From Candidatus Thiodiazotropha endoloripes (GTDB lineage Bacteria; Pseudomonadota; Gammaproteobacteria; Chromatiales; Chromatiaceae): a stretch of 64,000 bases of DNA. Location: the NCBI GenBank assembly GCA_001709035.1, contig LVKA01000016.1, positions 62,001-126,000 of the forward strand. Direction: 5' to 3'. Made by a program: the position numbers and the translations under genes. Below, in pieces: positions 8,789 to 19,116 of the stretch (its first letter is position 1; each line of letters opens with the position of its first letter). Below the pieces are notes generated by a model that was given only the letters and a program-made list of their open reading frames with translations, made no database searches and was not told the origin of the DNA.

Positions 8789-10657
8789 ATGGATCCGCGC
8801 CTGCTCAAATACTATAACCAGGAGTTGCAATTCATGCGTGAGATGGGCGCAGAGTTCGCCCAGGCCTACCCGAAAATTGCCAGTCGTCTCTCGCTCGATG
8901 AATTTGAGTGCGCCGATCCCTATGTTGAACGTCTGCTCGAAGGTTTCAGTTTTCTGACCGCCAGGATACAGCTGAAACTCGATGAAGAGTTTCCCCGTTT
9001 CACCCAACACATGATGGAGCGGGTTTTCCCCCACTATCTCTGCCCCACGCCGTCGATGATGGTGGTGCAGTTTCAAGTCGATATGTTGGAACCCTCACTG
9101 TGTGAGGGCTTTCTGCTACCCAGACACTCCACCATGCGTAGCCGGGTAGGCAAAGGCAGCCATACCGCCTGTATCTATCGTACAGCCCAGGATGTCACCC
9201 TTTGGCCGATCGAAATCCAGAGCGTCGACTATCTGCCATCACCGGCCGCCATAGCGTTGGCAGGTATTGGTAAACAGGACGGTGCCAGAGCGGCAATCCG
9301 TCTCAGACTCAAGACCTCCGGTGATATCCCCTTCAATCATCTTAATCTGCAGCAGTTACCCATCTTTTTTTCCGGTGGTGACAGCGGTATGCGTGCGTTT
9401 GAAGCCATTGCCGGCCATACCATGAAGATCGTCGGCCGGGCGGTGGATTCGGATGAATACAGAACCACCACTTCAACACCGGTCCGAATCATGGGTTTCG
9501 AGGAGCATGAATCCCTGCTGCCTCACAGCCTGCGTTCTTTTCAGGGTTACCGCTTTTTGTCTGAATACTTCACCCTGCCAGAACGTTTCATGTTCGTGGA
9601 ACTGAATGATCTGCAGTCAGTGATAAAAGGGTGTGATCAACAGCAACTCGAGCTACTGCTACTGCTGGACGAGAGCGATCCGGAGCTGGAGAGCAGTATC
9701 AGTGACGCCAACTTTTTACTCAACTGTACACCGGCGATCAATCTGTTTCCGAAACGGGCGGACAGAATTCATCTCAACGATAAGGCGGCTGAATATCACA
9801 TCCTGCCCGACCGAACTCGCCCGATGGACTATGAGGTCTATGAGATAGACAACGTGGTCGGTTTTGGCACCAACACGGAACAGCGTCAGACATTTCAGGC
9901 CTTCTACGCCAGTAATGATTTCATTGCCTCGGATCAACCTCGCGCCTACTACACCAACCGGAGGGAACCCCGACTGCTCTCATCCAAACAGCAGCGTGAA
10001 GGGGCTCGATCCGGTTATATCGGCAGTGAAATCTACATCGCAATCGTCGATGCGGATGAAGCACCTTTTAGCACTGATCTCAGACAGCTTGCGGTAAGCA
10101 CTCTGTGCACAAACCGGGATCTGCCAATGCATATCCCATTGGGCCAGAGTGGCTCCCCGTTCACCCTCGAGAGCAGTACACCGGTCAATCACATTCGCTG
10201 CATCGGATCACCAACCAGACCGAAACCGACTACACCGCCGGGATCAATCAGCTGGCGCCTGATCAACCACCTTTCTCTGAACTATCTCTCCCTGGCCAGT
10301 GAGGACCGGGAACAGAGTACAGCGGCACTGAAAGACTTTCTGCAGCTCTATGCCGACACCAATAACCCTTCGATGCGCAAGCTGATCGAGGGGGTGATAT
10401 CCATCGACTCCAAGCCGGTCAACCGACGCCTGCCGAGCCCTGGCCCGATCGCCTTCGGCCACGGTCTTGAGATCACCCTGACGCTTGATGATCAGGCTTT
10501 CGAGGGTAGTGGCGCTTTTCTGTTCGGCGCTGTGATGGAGCAGTTTTTCCGAAAATACACCGCAATCAATTCATTTACCGAAACCGTAGTCGTCACACAA
10601 CAGAGGGGAGAGATCAAACGATGGCCAGTAAGGCTGGGTCTGAGAAAAACCCTTTGA
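8789..10657 (+). CDS. tssF: TssF, T6SS baseplate protein
   Basis: A 622-residue VasA/ImpG family protein, the largest baseplate wedge subunit. The start MDPRLLKYYNQELQFMREMG at 8789 is the canonical TssF N-terminus; an upstream in-frame ATG at 8741 lies inside tssE and is not used. Other landmarks are FAQAYPKIASRLSLDEFECADPYVERLLEGF, FPRFTQ.MMERVFPHYL.P.PSM and a C-terminal GSGAFLFGAVMEQFFRKYTAINSF. It overlaps tssG by 37 bases. Confidence 0.97.
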   Translation: MDPRLLKYYNQELQFMREMGAEFAQAYPKIASRLSLDEFECADPYVERLLEGFSFLTARIQLKLDEEFPRFTQHMMERVFPHYLCPTPSMMVVQFQVDMLEPSLCEGFLLPRHSTMRSRVGKGSHTACIYRTAQDVTLWPIEIQSVDYLPSPAAIALAGIGKQDGARAAIRLRLKTSGDIPFNHLNLQQLPIFFSGGDSGMRAFEAIAGHTMKIVGRAVDSDEYRTTTSTPVRIMGFEEHESLLPHSLRSFQGYRFLSEYFTLPERFMFVELNDLQSVIKGCDQQQLELLLLLDESDPELESSISDANFLLNCTPAINLFPKRADRIHLNDKAAEYHILPDRTRPMDYEVYEIDNVVGFGTNTEQRQTFQAFYASNDFIASDQPRAYYTNRREPRLLSSKQQREGARSGYIGSEIYIAIVDADEAPFSTDLRQLAVSTLCTNRDLPMHIPLGQSGSPFTLESSTPVNHIRCIGSPTRPKPTTPPGSISWRLINHLSLNYLSLASEDREQSTAALKDFLQLYADTNNPSMRKLIEGVISIDSKPVNRRLPSPGPIAFGHGLEITLTLDDQAFEGSGAFLFGAVMEQFFRKYTAINSFTETVVVTQQRGEIKRWPVRLGLRKTL

Positions 10658-11661
10658 GTCTGTTTGACAGACTGCACCAGGCGCCCTATCGCTTCGATTT
10701 CTATCAAGCCATGCGACGCCTGGAGTGCGCCTATCCGGATGAGCCCCGATTGGCACAATCCAGACATGCCAAACGGGACAAAATCCGCCTGGGTCAGGAC
10801 CCAACCATGGCCTTTCAACCCTCTACCCTCAACTCATTTCGACAGGGTAAAGGGAGTCTGCCACCCCGCCTGGGGGTCTACTTTTTCGGCCTGTTCGGTC
10901 CCAACGGTCCACTGCCTCTGCACTTGACAGAATTCGTACATGACCGTCTGCACAATGAGCATGATCCAACCCAGGTCGCCTTTCTCGATCATTTTCATCA
11001 CCGCCTGCTCAGCCTGTTCTATCGAGTCTGGGCAGACTGTCAACCCACCGTCAGTTTTGATCGGCCTGAGAATGACCGGTTTGGCGACCATCTGGGATCG
11101 ATGATCGGTATCGGCTCATCCCATCTCAGAGAGCGGGATGCGATGCCGGATCTTGCCAAGCTCCACTATGCCGGTCGCTTCGCCAGTCATCCCCGTAATG
11201 CTGAGGGTCTGGAAGCGGTATTGCAGGATTTTTTCCAGCTTCCGGTACGTATCGATGAGTTCATCGGCGCCTGGATCGACCTGCCCGATAACAGCCGTTG
11301 TCGATTGGGTGAATCCCTGGAGATCAGCATGCTTGGAACCAATATCATCCTGGGTGACCGGGTCTGGCAGGCGCAACAGAAATTCCGCATCGTACTGGGC
11401 GCCTTGACCTTCAAGGATTACCAGCGGATGTTACCCGGCGGTGAAAGCCTGAAACGGCTGATCTCCGTGGTAAAAAACTATATTGGTGATGAACAGGATT
11501 GGGAGCTGAACCTGATCCTAGAACAGCCAGAGGTACCACAACTCTGTCTCGATGGCGAAAGTCGTCTCGGCTGGACCAGCTGGCTAGCACAACAACCCCT
11601 GGGGCGGGATGGTGATGACCTGTTCCTACACCCCCTTGAACTTAGAGGTCTTCACTCATGA
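10621..11661 (+). CDS. tssG: TssG, T6SS baseplate protein
   Basis: A 346-residue VasB/ImpH family baseplate wedge protein. Landmarks: APYRFDFYQAMRRLE, then the GLFGPNGPLPLHLTE block near residue 95, and IGSSHLRERDAMPDLAKLHYAGR. TssF and TssG form the wedge heterotrimer around which TssE and TssK dock. The gene starts inside the end of tssF, with a GAGGGGAGAG ribosome site, and its stop overlaps the tssH ATG by 4 bases (ATGA), indicating coupled translation. Confidence 0.97.
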   Translation: MASKAGSEKNPLSLFDRLHQAPYRFDFYQAMRRLECAYPDEPRLAQSRHAKRDKIRLGQDPTMAFQPSTLNSFRQGKGSLPPRLGVYFFGLFGPNGPLPLHLTEFVHDRLHNEHDPTQVAFLDHFHHRLLSLFYRVWADCQPTVSFDRPENDRFGDHLGSMIGIGSSHLRERDAMPDLAKLHYAGRFASHPRNAEGLEAVLQDFFQLPVRIDEFIGAWIDLPDNSRCRLGESLEISMLGTNIILGDRVWQAQQKFRIVLGALTFKDYQRMLPGGESLKRLISVVKNYIGDEQDWELNLILEQPEVPQLCLDGESRLGWTSWLAQQPLGRDGDDLFLHPLELRGLHS

Positions 11662-14390
11662 GCGAAATTAATCGTGCCGCCCTGTTCGGCAAGCTGAACA
11701 GTCTGGGCTACAAGGCCATCGAGAGTGCAACCGTATTCTGCAAGATGCGCGGTAACCCCTATGTGGAGTTGGTTCACTGGATCCACCAGGTCCTGCAACT
11801 GCAGGATTCCGATCTGCACCGCATCATCAAACAGTTCAATCTGGAACCCTCCCATCTGGCGAAAGACATTACCGAAACCCTGGATACTCTGCCCAGGGGA
11901 TCCACCTCGATCTCCGATCTCTCCTCCCATGTGGAAGAGGCGACGGAACGGGGCTGGGTCTACGGCACCTTGATGTTTGGAGACTCCCAGGTTCGAACCG
12001 GTTACCTGATGATCGGTATTCTGAAGACCAACAGTCTGCACAATGCGCTGTTACGCATCTCCGATCAGTTCAAAAAGCTCAATATCGAAACCCTTACCGA
12101 CCGTTTTAGCGAAGTGGTCGAGGGATCACCCGAAGAGGCGATGCGCTCCAACGACGGTTTTCAGGTGGGTGGTGGCGCCGCACCTGGCGAAGCCAGTGAT
12201 GCCATGGCGCCGGCTCAGATGGGGAAGCAACAGGCACTGCAGCAGTTCTCGGTGGATCTCACTGAACGGGCCAGAAATGGTGAAATCGATCCGATTGTGG
12301 GCCGGGACGATGAGATACGTCAGATTGTCGATATCCTGATGCGCCGACGGCAGAACAATCCGATACTGACCGGTGAGGCCGGTGTGGGTAAAACCGCTGT
12401 GGTCGAGGGCTTCGCGCTGCAGATCGCCAGCGGTGATGTCCCTCCTCCGTTGAAAGAGGTCAGCCTGCGAGTGCTCGATGTGGGGCTGCTGCAGGCGGGG
12501 GCCAGCATGAAAGGTGAGTTTGAGAACCGTCTGAAACAGGTGATCGAAGAGGTACAATCCTCAGAAAAGCCGATCATTCTGTTTATCGATGAGGCCCACA
12601 CCCTGATCGGTGCCGGTGGCAGCGCCGGTACCGGTGATGCCGCCAATCTGTTAAAACCCGCGCTGGCCCGAGGCACCTTGAGAACGGTCGCCGCCACCAC
12701 TTGGGCTGAATATAAAAAATACATCGAAAAGGATCCCGCCCTGACCCGCCGATTTCAGGTGGTGCAGGTCGATGAACCCGATGAAGATCGGGCCATCCGC
12801 ATGATGCGCGGTATGGCGTCAACGCTGGAAGATCACCATCAGGTACAGATACTCGATGAAGCACTGGATGCTTCGGTACGACTCTCTCACCGCTACATCC
12901 CGGCCCGCCAACTGCCGGACAAATCGGTCAGTCTGCTCGATACCACCTGTGCCCGGGTGGCCATCAGTCAGGCCGCGGTTCCCGCCGAGGTGGATGACAG
13001 CCGACGCCGTATCGAGGCGCTGGAGACCGAGTTGCAGATCATCGGCCGGGAAAAAGCCATTGGACTCGATACCGAAGAGCGTGAACAGGAAACTCAGGAG
13101 AAACTCGACCAAGAGCGAGAACGTCTCGAACAGTTAACAGCCCGCTGGGAGGAAGAGAAGGGACTGGTTGAAGAGCTTCTCAATGTACAACAGCAGCTCA
13201 AAGGGGAACCGGTTGAGAGTGATCAAGCGGCTGACCGCGATGAGGAGCAAGCCGCTTCATCCGAAGAATCTGCCGAGGCACCAGAGACGCCAACAGCCAC
13301 CAAAGAAGAGTTGCTGGAGCGCCTGAACAAGGTCAAGAGCAAACTCAATGAACTACAGGGTGAAACGCCTTTGATCCTGCCCAGTGTGGATGCCCAGGCA
13401 GTCGCCTCCGTGGTTGGAGACTGGACCGGAATTCCGGTAGGAAGAATGGTGAAGAATGAGATCGAGACCATCCTCAACCTCAGTGACACCCTGGCCAAGC
13501 GGGTAATCGGACAGGATCACGCGCTGGAGATGATCTCACGCCGGGTCCAGACCTCCAGGGCCAATCTGGACAATCCCAATAAACCAATCGGCGTCTTCAT
13601 GCTGTGCGGCCCCTCCGGCGTGGGTAAGACGGAAACCGGTCTGACGCTGGCAGAGTCCCTGTATGGCGGCGAGCAGAATGTCATCACCATCAATATGAGT
13701 GAGTTCCAGGAAGCACATACCGTATCGACCCTGAAAGGTGCACCTCCAGGTTATGTGGGTTATGGCGAGGGCGGTATTCTCACCGAGGCGGTCAGACGCA
13801 AACCCTACAGTGTGGTACTGCTGGATGAGGTGGAGAAGGCCCACCCGGATGTGCACGAGATCTTCTTCCAGGTATTCGACAAAGGCTGGATGGAAGATGG
13901 CGAGGGTCGACATATCGACTTTAAGAACACTTTGATACTACTGACCTCCAACACCGGCACCGAGATGATCGATAATCTGTGTAAGGACCCGGAACTGATG
14001 CCGGAACCAGGTGCCATCGCGACCGCTTTGCGGGATCCTCTGCAGAAGGTCTTCCCAGCCGCACTGCTGGGACGGCTGGTGGTTATACCCTACTATCCGT
14101 TAAGCGATGAGGTATTGGCCAAGGTGGTACGCCTGCAACTCGGCAGAATCGAATCACGGATCCTTGAAAACCATGGCATACCACTGGAGATCGATGACGA
14201 GGTGATCAGTTTGATCATCAGCCGTTGCACTGAAGTGGAGAGTGGCGCGAGAATGGTGGATGCGATTCTCACCAATACGATGCTACCTGAAATCAGCCGA
14301 CATATTCTGGTCGAAAAGATGGAGGGGCGGGCAACTGGCAATATCCGCATCGGTGTGGAGAATGATGAATTCAGCTATAACTTTTCCTAG
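11658..14390 (+). CDS. clpV: TssH / ClpV, T6SS sheath-disassembly AAA+ ATPase
   Basis: A 910-residue ClpV1-family Hsp100 protein that unfolds contracted TssB/TssC sheaths for recycling. The N-terminal Clp_N domain is followed by the first AAA+ module with Walker A GEAGVGKT (~238-245) and Walker B FIDEAH. Next come a coiled-coil middle region with an unusually acidic insertion (~515-545, E/A/S-rich) and the second module with GPSGVGKT (~650-657) and LLDEVEKAH. A type VI-typical C-terminal domain ends the protein. Overlap with tssG is 4 bases; the FHA gene follows after 35 bases. Confidence 0.98.
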   Translation: MSEINRAALFGKLNSLGYKAIESATVFCKMRGNPYVELVHWIHQVLQLQDSDLHRIIKQFNLEPSHLAKDITETLDTLPRGSTSISDLSSHVEEATERGWVYGTLMFGDSQVRTGYLMIGILKTNSLHNALLRISDQFKKLNIETLTDRFSEVVEGSPEEAMRSNDGFQVGGGAAPGEASDAMAPAQMGKQQALQQFSVDLTERARNGEIDPIVGRDDEIRQIVDILMRRRQNNPILTGEAGVGKTAVVEGFALQIASGDVPPPLKEVSLRVLDVGLLQAGASMKGEFENRLKQVIEEVQSSEKPIILFIDEAHTLIGAGGSAGTGDAANLLKPALARGTLRTVAATTWAEYKKYIEKDPALTRRFQVVQVDEPDEDRAIRMMRGMASTLEDHHQVQILDEALDASVRLSHRYIPARQLPDKSVSLLDTTCARVAISQAAVPAEVDDSRRRIEALETELQIIGREKAIGLDTEEREQETQEKLDQERERLEQLTARWEEEKGLVEELLNVQQQLKGEPVESDQAADRDEEQAASSEESAEAPETPTATKEELLERLNKVKSKLNELQGETPLILPSVDAQAVASVVGDWTGIPVGRMVKNEIETILNLSDTLAKRVIGQDHALEMISRRVQTSRANLDNPNKPIGVFMLCGPSGVGKTETGLTLAESLYGGEQNVITINMSEFQEAHTVSTLKGAPPGYVGYGEGGILTEAVRRKPYSVVLLDEVEKAHPDVHEIFFQVFDKGWMEDGEGRHIDFKNTLILLTSNTGTEMIDNLCKDPELMPEPGAIATALRDPLQKVFPAALLGRLVVIPYYPLSDEVLAKVVRLQLGRIESRILENHGIPLEIDDEVISLIISRCTEVESGARMVDAILTNTMLPEISRHILVEKMEGRATGNIRIGVENDEFSYNFS

Positions 14391-14425
14391 GGCCAATTTA
14401 ACAGTAGATAGAAGCAGCGAGATCG

Positions 14426-15973
14426 ATGTACTCTGACAGCAACAGTGCAACCATCACCTTGACGGTAAGCCTCAAAGCGGGCTCTGCGCCGGCGCAACCG
14501 ATGTCGACAACCTTTGACCAACAGGGTGGTTCAATCGGTCGCCGAGATGAGAACGATTGGGTGCTGCCTGATCCTGAGCGTTTTATCTCCGGGCGTCATG
14601 CACTGATCTTTTACAGCGAAAATGCCTTTCACCTTACCGATACCAGTTCCAACGGCGTTTTCATCAATCGTTCCGCCACTGCTCTGGGTAAGGACAATGT
14701 CATCAAACTGGAGGATGGCGACACCATTGGGGTCGGTGACTATGAGATCACTGTATCCCTACCCAAGCCTGAGACCTTGGCAGCGGAGGATTTCGATAAC
14801 CTGGATGATCCCTTTGCGCAGATGTCAGAGCAACTGGCCGGTGAGCCAGAAACCGTGGAGACGCCGCATGTTGATGCACCTGCAGATCTGGACCAGCCTG
14901 CCGAGGAACCAGTCTATACACTGGATGAACCGGACCCTTCCGAACTGGTGGTCGAGCAGCCAAGCGACGAGCTATCCCCTGCTCCGCTATCACAAACGGA
15001 TCATACTTCAGATCTGAATGCCTTTTTCAACCAACCGACACCGATCCCGGAAGATTGGGATCTGGATGAAACACCGGCTGGTGCCATACCGGCAGATGAG
15101 CCAATACCCTCACCCGAGATCCTGCCGCCACTGGACGATCAACCCGTATCCCAGGCCCCGTTTCCCGATTCCCAACCAGTTGTCAAAGAGGAACCGGCTG
15201 CTCCGGCGCTTTCCCAGGAATCGATACCACGCCCGGGCCTGAAGGCGAAACAGCCGGTGCAACAGAGCAGCCCACCACAGAGCGCACCCCAAAGCAGTCC
15301 ACCACCGGCACCTCAACCAGTCACTGCCACAGCTGGCACAACAAGTGATGTTGCAGGTTTACGCCGGGCACTTGCGGAAGGGTTGGGTATCCCGGAGACC
15401 TACCTTGAGGGAATTTCCCTGGCTGATCTGTTATCTAATCTGGGCAGCGCCATGCGGGCGAACGTTGAAGGCACCATGTCAATTTTGCGTGCCAGAGCCC
15501 AGATGAAGGGTGAATTCCGCATGTCGCAAACCATGATTCAGCCGGTGGAGAACAATCCGCTCAAGTTCTCCATCAATACCGAAGAGGCATTACGACATCT
15601 GGTCAACCCCAGCCAGAAGAGTGGCTATCTTCCCCCCCTGAATGCCATTGAAGAGGCCCATGAGGATATCGAAGCCCACATGCTGGCTGTGATGGTGGGT
15701 ATGCAGGCAGCCCTGCAAGTGGTGTTACAGCGCTTTAAACCGGAGATTCTGGAAAAGCGGCTTGGTCAATCCGCACTGCTGGAAAAGCTGCCCCTCTATC
15801 GTCACGCAAAAACCTGGGATCTGTTTACTGAACTCTACAGCGAAATCGCCGTGGAGGCGGAAGATGACTTCCACCAGCTGTTCGGTCGCACTTTTTCCCA
15901 GGCCTATGAAGAGCAGATCCGACGCCTGGAAGCTCTGAAACACACGGATCCCCATTTAGATAAAAGGTTTTAA
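14426..15973 (+). CDS. tagH: FHA-domain T6SS protein (Fha1 / TagH type)
   Basis: A 515-residue protein with three parts. The N-terminal FHA domain (~1-110) shows SIGRRDENDWVLPDPERFISGRHA and DTSSNGVFIN, the residues expected to bind phosphothreonine. A ~200-residue Pro/Glu/Gln-rich disordered linker follows. The C-terminal T6SS-FHA domain (~310-515) includes FRMSQTMIQPVENNPLKFS and QRRLEALK-like helices at the end. In P. aeruginosa the equivalent Fha1 is phosphorylated by PpkA and dephosphorylated by PppA, triggering assembly. Here pppA lies in the same operon and a candidate kinase lies at 30348-32168. Confidence 0.93.
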   Translation: MYSDSNSATITLTVSLKAGSAPAQPMSTTFDQQGGSIGRRDENDWVLPDPERFISGRHALIFYSENAFHLTDTSSNGVFINRSATALGKDNVIKLEDGDTIGVGDYEITVSLPKPETLAAEDFDNLDDPFAQMSEQLAGEPETVETPHVDAPADLDQPAEEPVYTLDEPDPSELVVEQPSDELSPAPLSQTDHTSDLNAFFNQPTPIPEDWDLDETPAGAIPADEPIPSPEILPPLDDQPVSQAPFPDSQPVVKEEPAAPALSQESIPRPGLKAKQPVQQSSPPQSAPQSSPPPAPQPVTATAGTTSDVAGLRRALAEGLGIPETYLEGISLADLLSNLGSAMRANVEGTMSILRARAQMKGEFRMSQTMIQPVENNPLKFSINTEEALRHLVNPSQKSGYLPPLNAIEEAHEDIEAHMLAVMVGMQAALQVVLQRFKPEILEKRLGQSALLEKLPLYRHAKTWDLFTELYSEIAVEAEDDFHQLFGRTFSQAYEEQIRRLEALKHTDPHLDKRF

Positions 15974-15980
15974 GATAGAG

Positions 15981-16433
15981 ATGATCAAAAAACTCTTGCT
16001 CGTTATCGGACTAGTGACAATTTTTATTGCATCAGGTTGTTCCAGTGTATCCAGTGTAAAGGCCTCTCTGAATGCCGAAAAGGGAGTGAACCCGGATATC
16101 AATGGAAGGCCCTCACCTATCGTTGCAAGAATCTACGAATTGAAATCGCTGAGTGTTTTCAATAATGCGGATTTCTTCAATCTTTTCGAACAGGATGTTG
16201 CCCTGTTGGGTGATGAACTGCTGATGCGCGATGAATTTCACTTTCAGCCTGGAGAGAGCAAATTGCTTGAGCGTGAATTGCAACCTGACACCAGATACCT
16301 GGGCGTCATTGGCGCCTACCGGGATATCGAAAACGCCACATGGCGCCGTACCATCGAGATCGATGTGAACGATGAAACAGCCTTTGTGATAGAGTTCGGT
16401 AAGAGCGGCATCAACATCCTGAAACACAAATAA
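15981..16433 (+). CDS. tssJ: TssJ, T6SS outer-membrane lipoprotein
   Basis: A 150-residue lipoprotein. The signal peptide ends in the lipobox IASGC, with Cys20 as the predicted acylated residue, followed by Ser-Ser (no Asp at +2), consistent with outer-membrane sorting. The mature part has the transthyretin-like TssJ features PSPIVARIYELKSLSVFNNADFF, LLGDELLMRDEF and YLGVIGAYRDI. TssJ anchors the periplasmic part of TssM in the membrane complex. It lies 7 bases after the FHA gene and 9 bases before tssK. Confidence 0.95.
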   Translation: MIKKLLLVIGLVTIFIASGCSSVSSVKASLNAEKGVNPDINGRPSPIVARIYELKSLSVFNNADFFNLFEQDVALLGDELLMRDEFHFQPGESKLLERELQPDTRYLGVIGAYRDIENATWRRTIEIDVNDETAFVIEFGKSGINILKHK

Positions 16434-16442
16434 GAGAAGCCC

Positions 16443-17777
16443 ATGTCTTGGATGTCTAGGATCGTTTGGTCGGAGGGAATGTTCCTCAGACCTCACCACT
16501 TTCAACAGCAGGAGCGGTTCTTAGAGCACCGCATCGAAACCCGATGCGCTGATCTAACACCCTTCAGCTGGGGCTTCACCCATTTAAAAATTGATCGCCA
16601 GGCCCTGGCACTCGGTCGTCTGGCCATAGAATCCTGTCGCGGTGTACTGCCGGATGGCACCACCTTCGATATCCCGGGGCACGACAATCCCCCGCCTCCC
16701 CTGGAGATCCCGGCAGAGCATAAAGGCACCATCATCTACCTGGCACTGCCCCTCTCAAGGCCAGGCACAGCCCAAGTGAGGTTTTCCGATCAGGAAGCGG
16801 GGCTGGAGCGCTTTCTGGTGGATGAGATCGACATCAAGGATGGTATTGCCGGATCTTCCAACAGCTCCACCTTGCAGGTTGCCAAACCGACCTTGCGACT
16901 GCTGGTTGGAGACGCCGAGCTGGAGGAGTTTGCCCATCTTGCCGTGGCCAAAATTATCGAGCGTCGATCTGACGATATGCTGGTTTTGGATGAGGATTTC
17001 ATTCCACCCTGTCTCGACTGCCAGGTATCCCCCAGACTTGCCGGTTATCTCAAAGAGATCGAAGGCCTGCTTCATCACCGTGCCGATGCCATTGCCTCCA
17101 GACTGGTGGATGGCGGTAAAGGGATTGCGGAAGTAGCAGACTTTCTGATGCTGCAGGTGGTCAACCGTTATGAACCACTCTACACCCACTTTTGCAATCG
17201 GGTGCCGCTGCATCCAGTGAGCTTCTATGAAGCCGCTCTGGAGCTGGCCGGTGAATTGGCAACCTTCACCAGCAGCAATAAACGACCACCGACCTTTCCG
17301 CTCTACCAGCACCAGTCTCTGCATGAGACCTTTCTACCGGTGATCCGCGAGCTGCGACGATCCCTGAGCATGGTGCTGGAGCAGAAAGCAGTATCCATAC
17401 CCCTGGAAGAGCGCAAGTATGGCATCCGTGTTGCAACCGTATCGGACCGCTCCCTGTTGAGCGATGCGGTATTCGTGCTGGCGGTCAATGCCAGTATGAC
17501 GGCGGATCTGCTACAACGACGCTTTCCCTCACAAACCAAGATTGGCCCGGTGGAAAAAATCCGCGATCTGGTCAATCTGCAACTGCCCGGTATTGGGCTG
17601 CGCATTCTCTCCGTAGCCCCAAGACAAATTCCCTACAATGCAGGTTTCAGTTATTTCGAGCTCGACAAGAATAACGACTATTGGAACCTGCTTGAAACCT
17701 CAGGCGGATGTGCCTTACATATAGGAGGTGAATTTCCGGGTCTGGAACTTGAACTTTGGGCGATAAAAGGTAATTGA
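16443..17777 (+). CDS. tssK: TssK, T6SS baseplate-membrane complex connector
   Basis: A 444-residue ImpJ/VasE family protein, trimeric, linking the baseplate to TssL and TssM. The start RIVWSEGMFLRPHHFQQQERFLE is the family signature; later landmarks are PLYTHFCN.V.LHP, FPLYQHQSLHETF and LPGIGLRILSVAPRQIPYNAGFSYFELDK.N.YW. The length is normal. Its TGA overlaps the tssL ATG by 4 bases. Confidence 0.97.
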   Translation: MSWMSRIVWSEGMFLRPHHFQQQERFLEHRIETRCADLTPFSWGFTHLKIDRQALALGRLAIESCRGVLPDGTTFDIPGHDNPPPPLEIPAEHKGTIIYLALPLSRPGTAQVRFSDQEAGLERFLVDEIDIKDGIAGSSNSSTLQVAKPTLRLLVGDAELEEFAHLAVAKIIERRSDDMLVLDEDFIPPCLDCQVSPRLAGYLKEIEGLLHHRADAIASRLVDGGKGIAEVADFLMLQVVNRYEPLYTHFCNRVPLHPVSFYEAALELAGELATFTSSNKRPPTFPLYQHQSLHETFLPVIRELRRSLSMVLEQKAVSIPLEERKYGIRVATVSDRSLLSDAVFVLAVNASMTADLLQRRFPSQTKIGPVEKIRDLVNLQLPGIGLRILSVAPRQIPYNAGFSYFELDKNNDYWNLLETSGGCALHIGGEFPGLELELWAIKGN

Positions 17778-19102
17778 CCATGGATCACGATGACCCATTT
17801 GGCATGAAGCCCAACGAATCCGGCGATCGCACAGTCATCCGGCCAAGGCCGGGTGGTAAAGGCCCTGCCACTCCCCCACCCCAAACGGCACCAACAGGTC
17901 AGCCGCCCCCGCAACGCCCTCTCGGCCCAGCCCCGAGTCTGCCGATGCGCCATGGGGCGAACAAGCTTGAGGTCGCTGCCTCCTCGCTGTTATCGATGAT
18001 GGGCCGACTGCGTGACACCCCTTCTCACTCGGATCCGGTGTCACTGAAAAATTCCATCATCGATAAGATCCGGACGTTCGAAAATAGAGCCCAGGAACAG
18101 GGTGTGGAACAGGAGACCACCTTCTGGGCTCGCTATGTACTCTGCACGGTTACCGACGAGTTGGTCCTCACCACTCCATGGGGCAATCAGAGCATCTGGC
18201 GTGATCAAAGCCTGTTGGTGACCCTGCACAAGGAGGCCTGGGGTGGGGAAAAATTCTTTCAACTGCTGCAAAAACTTCTGCAGAATCCCGCCAAGAATCT
18301 TGAGCTGCTGGAGTTGATGTATGTCTGTCTCTCATTCGGATTTGAAGGTCGTTATCGTCCTCTTCCGGATGGCTATGCACAACTGCAGACCCTGAAAGAC
18401 AATCTATACCGCACTCTTCGTAACCACCGGGATGAGTATGAACGGGATCTCTCCGGACACTGGCGGGGTGAACCACTGAAACAGAATGCCTTGGTTCAGT
18501 ATGTTCCGCTTTGGGTGGTGATGGCGATATCCGGTGTGGTGCTGATGCTGATGTTCTCCGGATTCAGTCTTAGCCTGAATGTCAAATCCGATCCGGTACA
18601 TGCCGAACTGCACAACATTGCCCGCAATGTGCAAACGGTGGTTGAGCGTACCCCGCCACCACCGCCCAAACCGGAACTCTCACTCAAAGTCCTGCTCGCC
18701 AATGAGATCACTCAGGGTTTAGTCAGCGTTGCAGAGAATCATCTGGAGGGTACGGTCAGAATTGCCGGGGATGGTCTGTTCGCTTCCGGCAAAGTGGCAG
18801 TCAACAGTCAATTCCTGCCACTACTGAATCGTATTGCCGAGGCAATGGATAGACTCGAGGGACAGATTGTAGTGGTCGGTCATACTGACAACATTCCCAT
18901 ACGCAGTCTTCGCTACCCCTCCAACTGGCACCTCTCAAGGGCGCGTGCTGAATCCGTGGCCAAACTACTGGCTCTGGATTTAAGCCAACCCGCAAGAATT
19001 CAGAGTGAAGGGCGTGGCTCGGCAGAGCCCCTGGCATCCAATGACACAAAAGAGGGACGTGCACGTAACAGACGTGTGGAGATCACTCTTGTAAAACAAT
19101 AG
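17774..19102 (+). CDS. tssL: TssL with C-terminal OmpA-type peptidoglycan-binding domain
   Basis: A 442-residue DotU/IcmH family inner-membrane protein. A Pro-rich N-terminus (~1-65) precedes the cytoplasmic DotU domain (FWARYVLCTVTDELVLTTPWG, then YVCLSFGFEGRYRPLPDGYAQL), which recruits TssK. One membrane segment (~246-268, LWVVMAISGVVLMLMF) follows, then an OmpA/MotB-like periplasmic domain with VVGHTDNIPI, NWHLSRARAESVAKLL and GRGSAEPLA...RARNRRVEI. This 'specialised' TssL can anchor the membrane complex to peptidoglycan itself, replacing a separate TagL/TagP. tssM follows after 14 bases. Confidence 0.96.
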   Translation: MTMDHDDPFGMKPNESGDRTVIRPRPGGKGPATPPPQTAPTGQPPPQRPLGPAPSLPMRHGANKLEVAASSLLSMMGRLRDTPSHSDPVSLKNSIIDKIRTFENRAQEQGVEQETTFWARYVLCTVTDELVLTTPWGNQSIWRDQSLLVTLHKEAWGGEKFFQLLQKLLQNPAKNLELLELMYVCLSFGFEGRYRPLPDGYAQLQTLKDNLYRTLRNHRDEYERDLSGHWRGEPLKQNALVQYVPLWVVMAISGVVLMLMFSGFSLSLNVKSDPVHAELHNIARNVQTVVERTPPPPPKPELSLKVLLANEITQGLVSVAENHLEGTVRIAGDGLFASGKVAVNSQFLPLLNRIAEAMDRLEGQIVVVGHTDNIPIRSLRYPSNWHLSRARAESVAKLLALDLSQPARIQSEGRGSAEPLASNDTKEGRARNRRVEITLVKQ

Positions 19103-19116
19103 GACTTGCGTACACC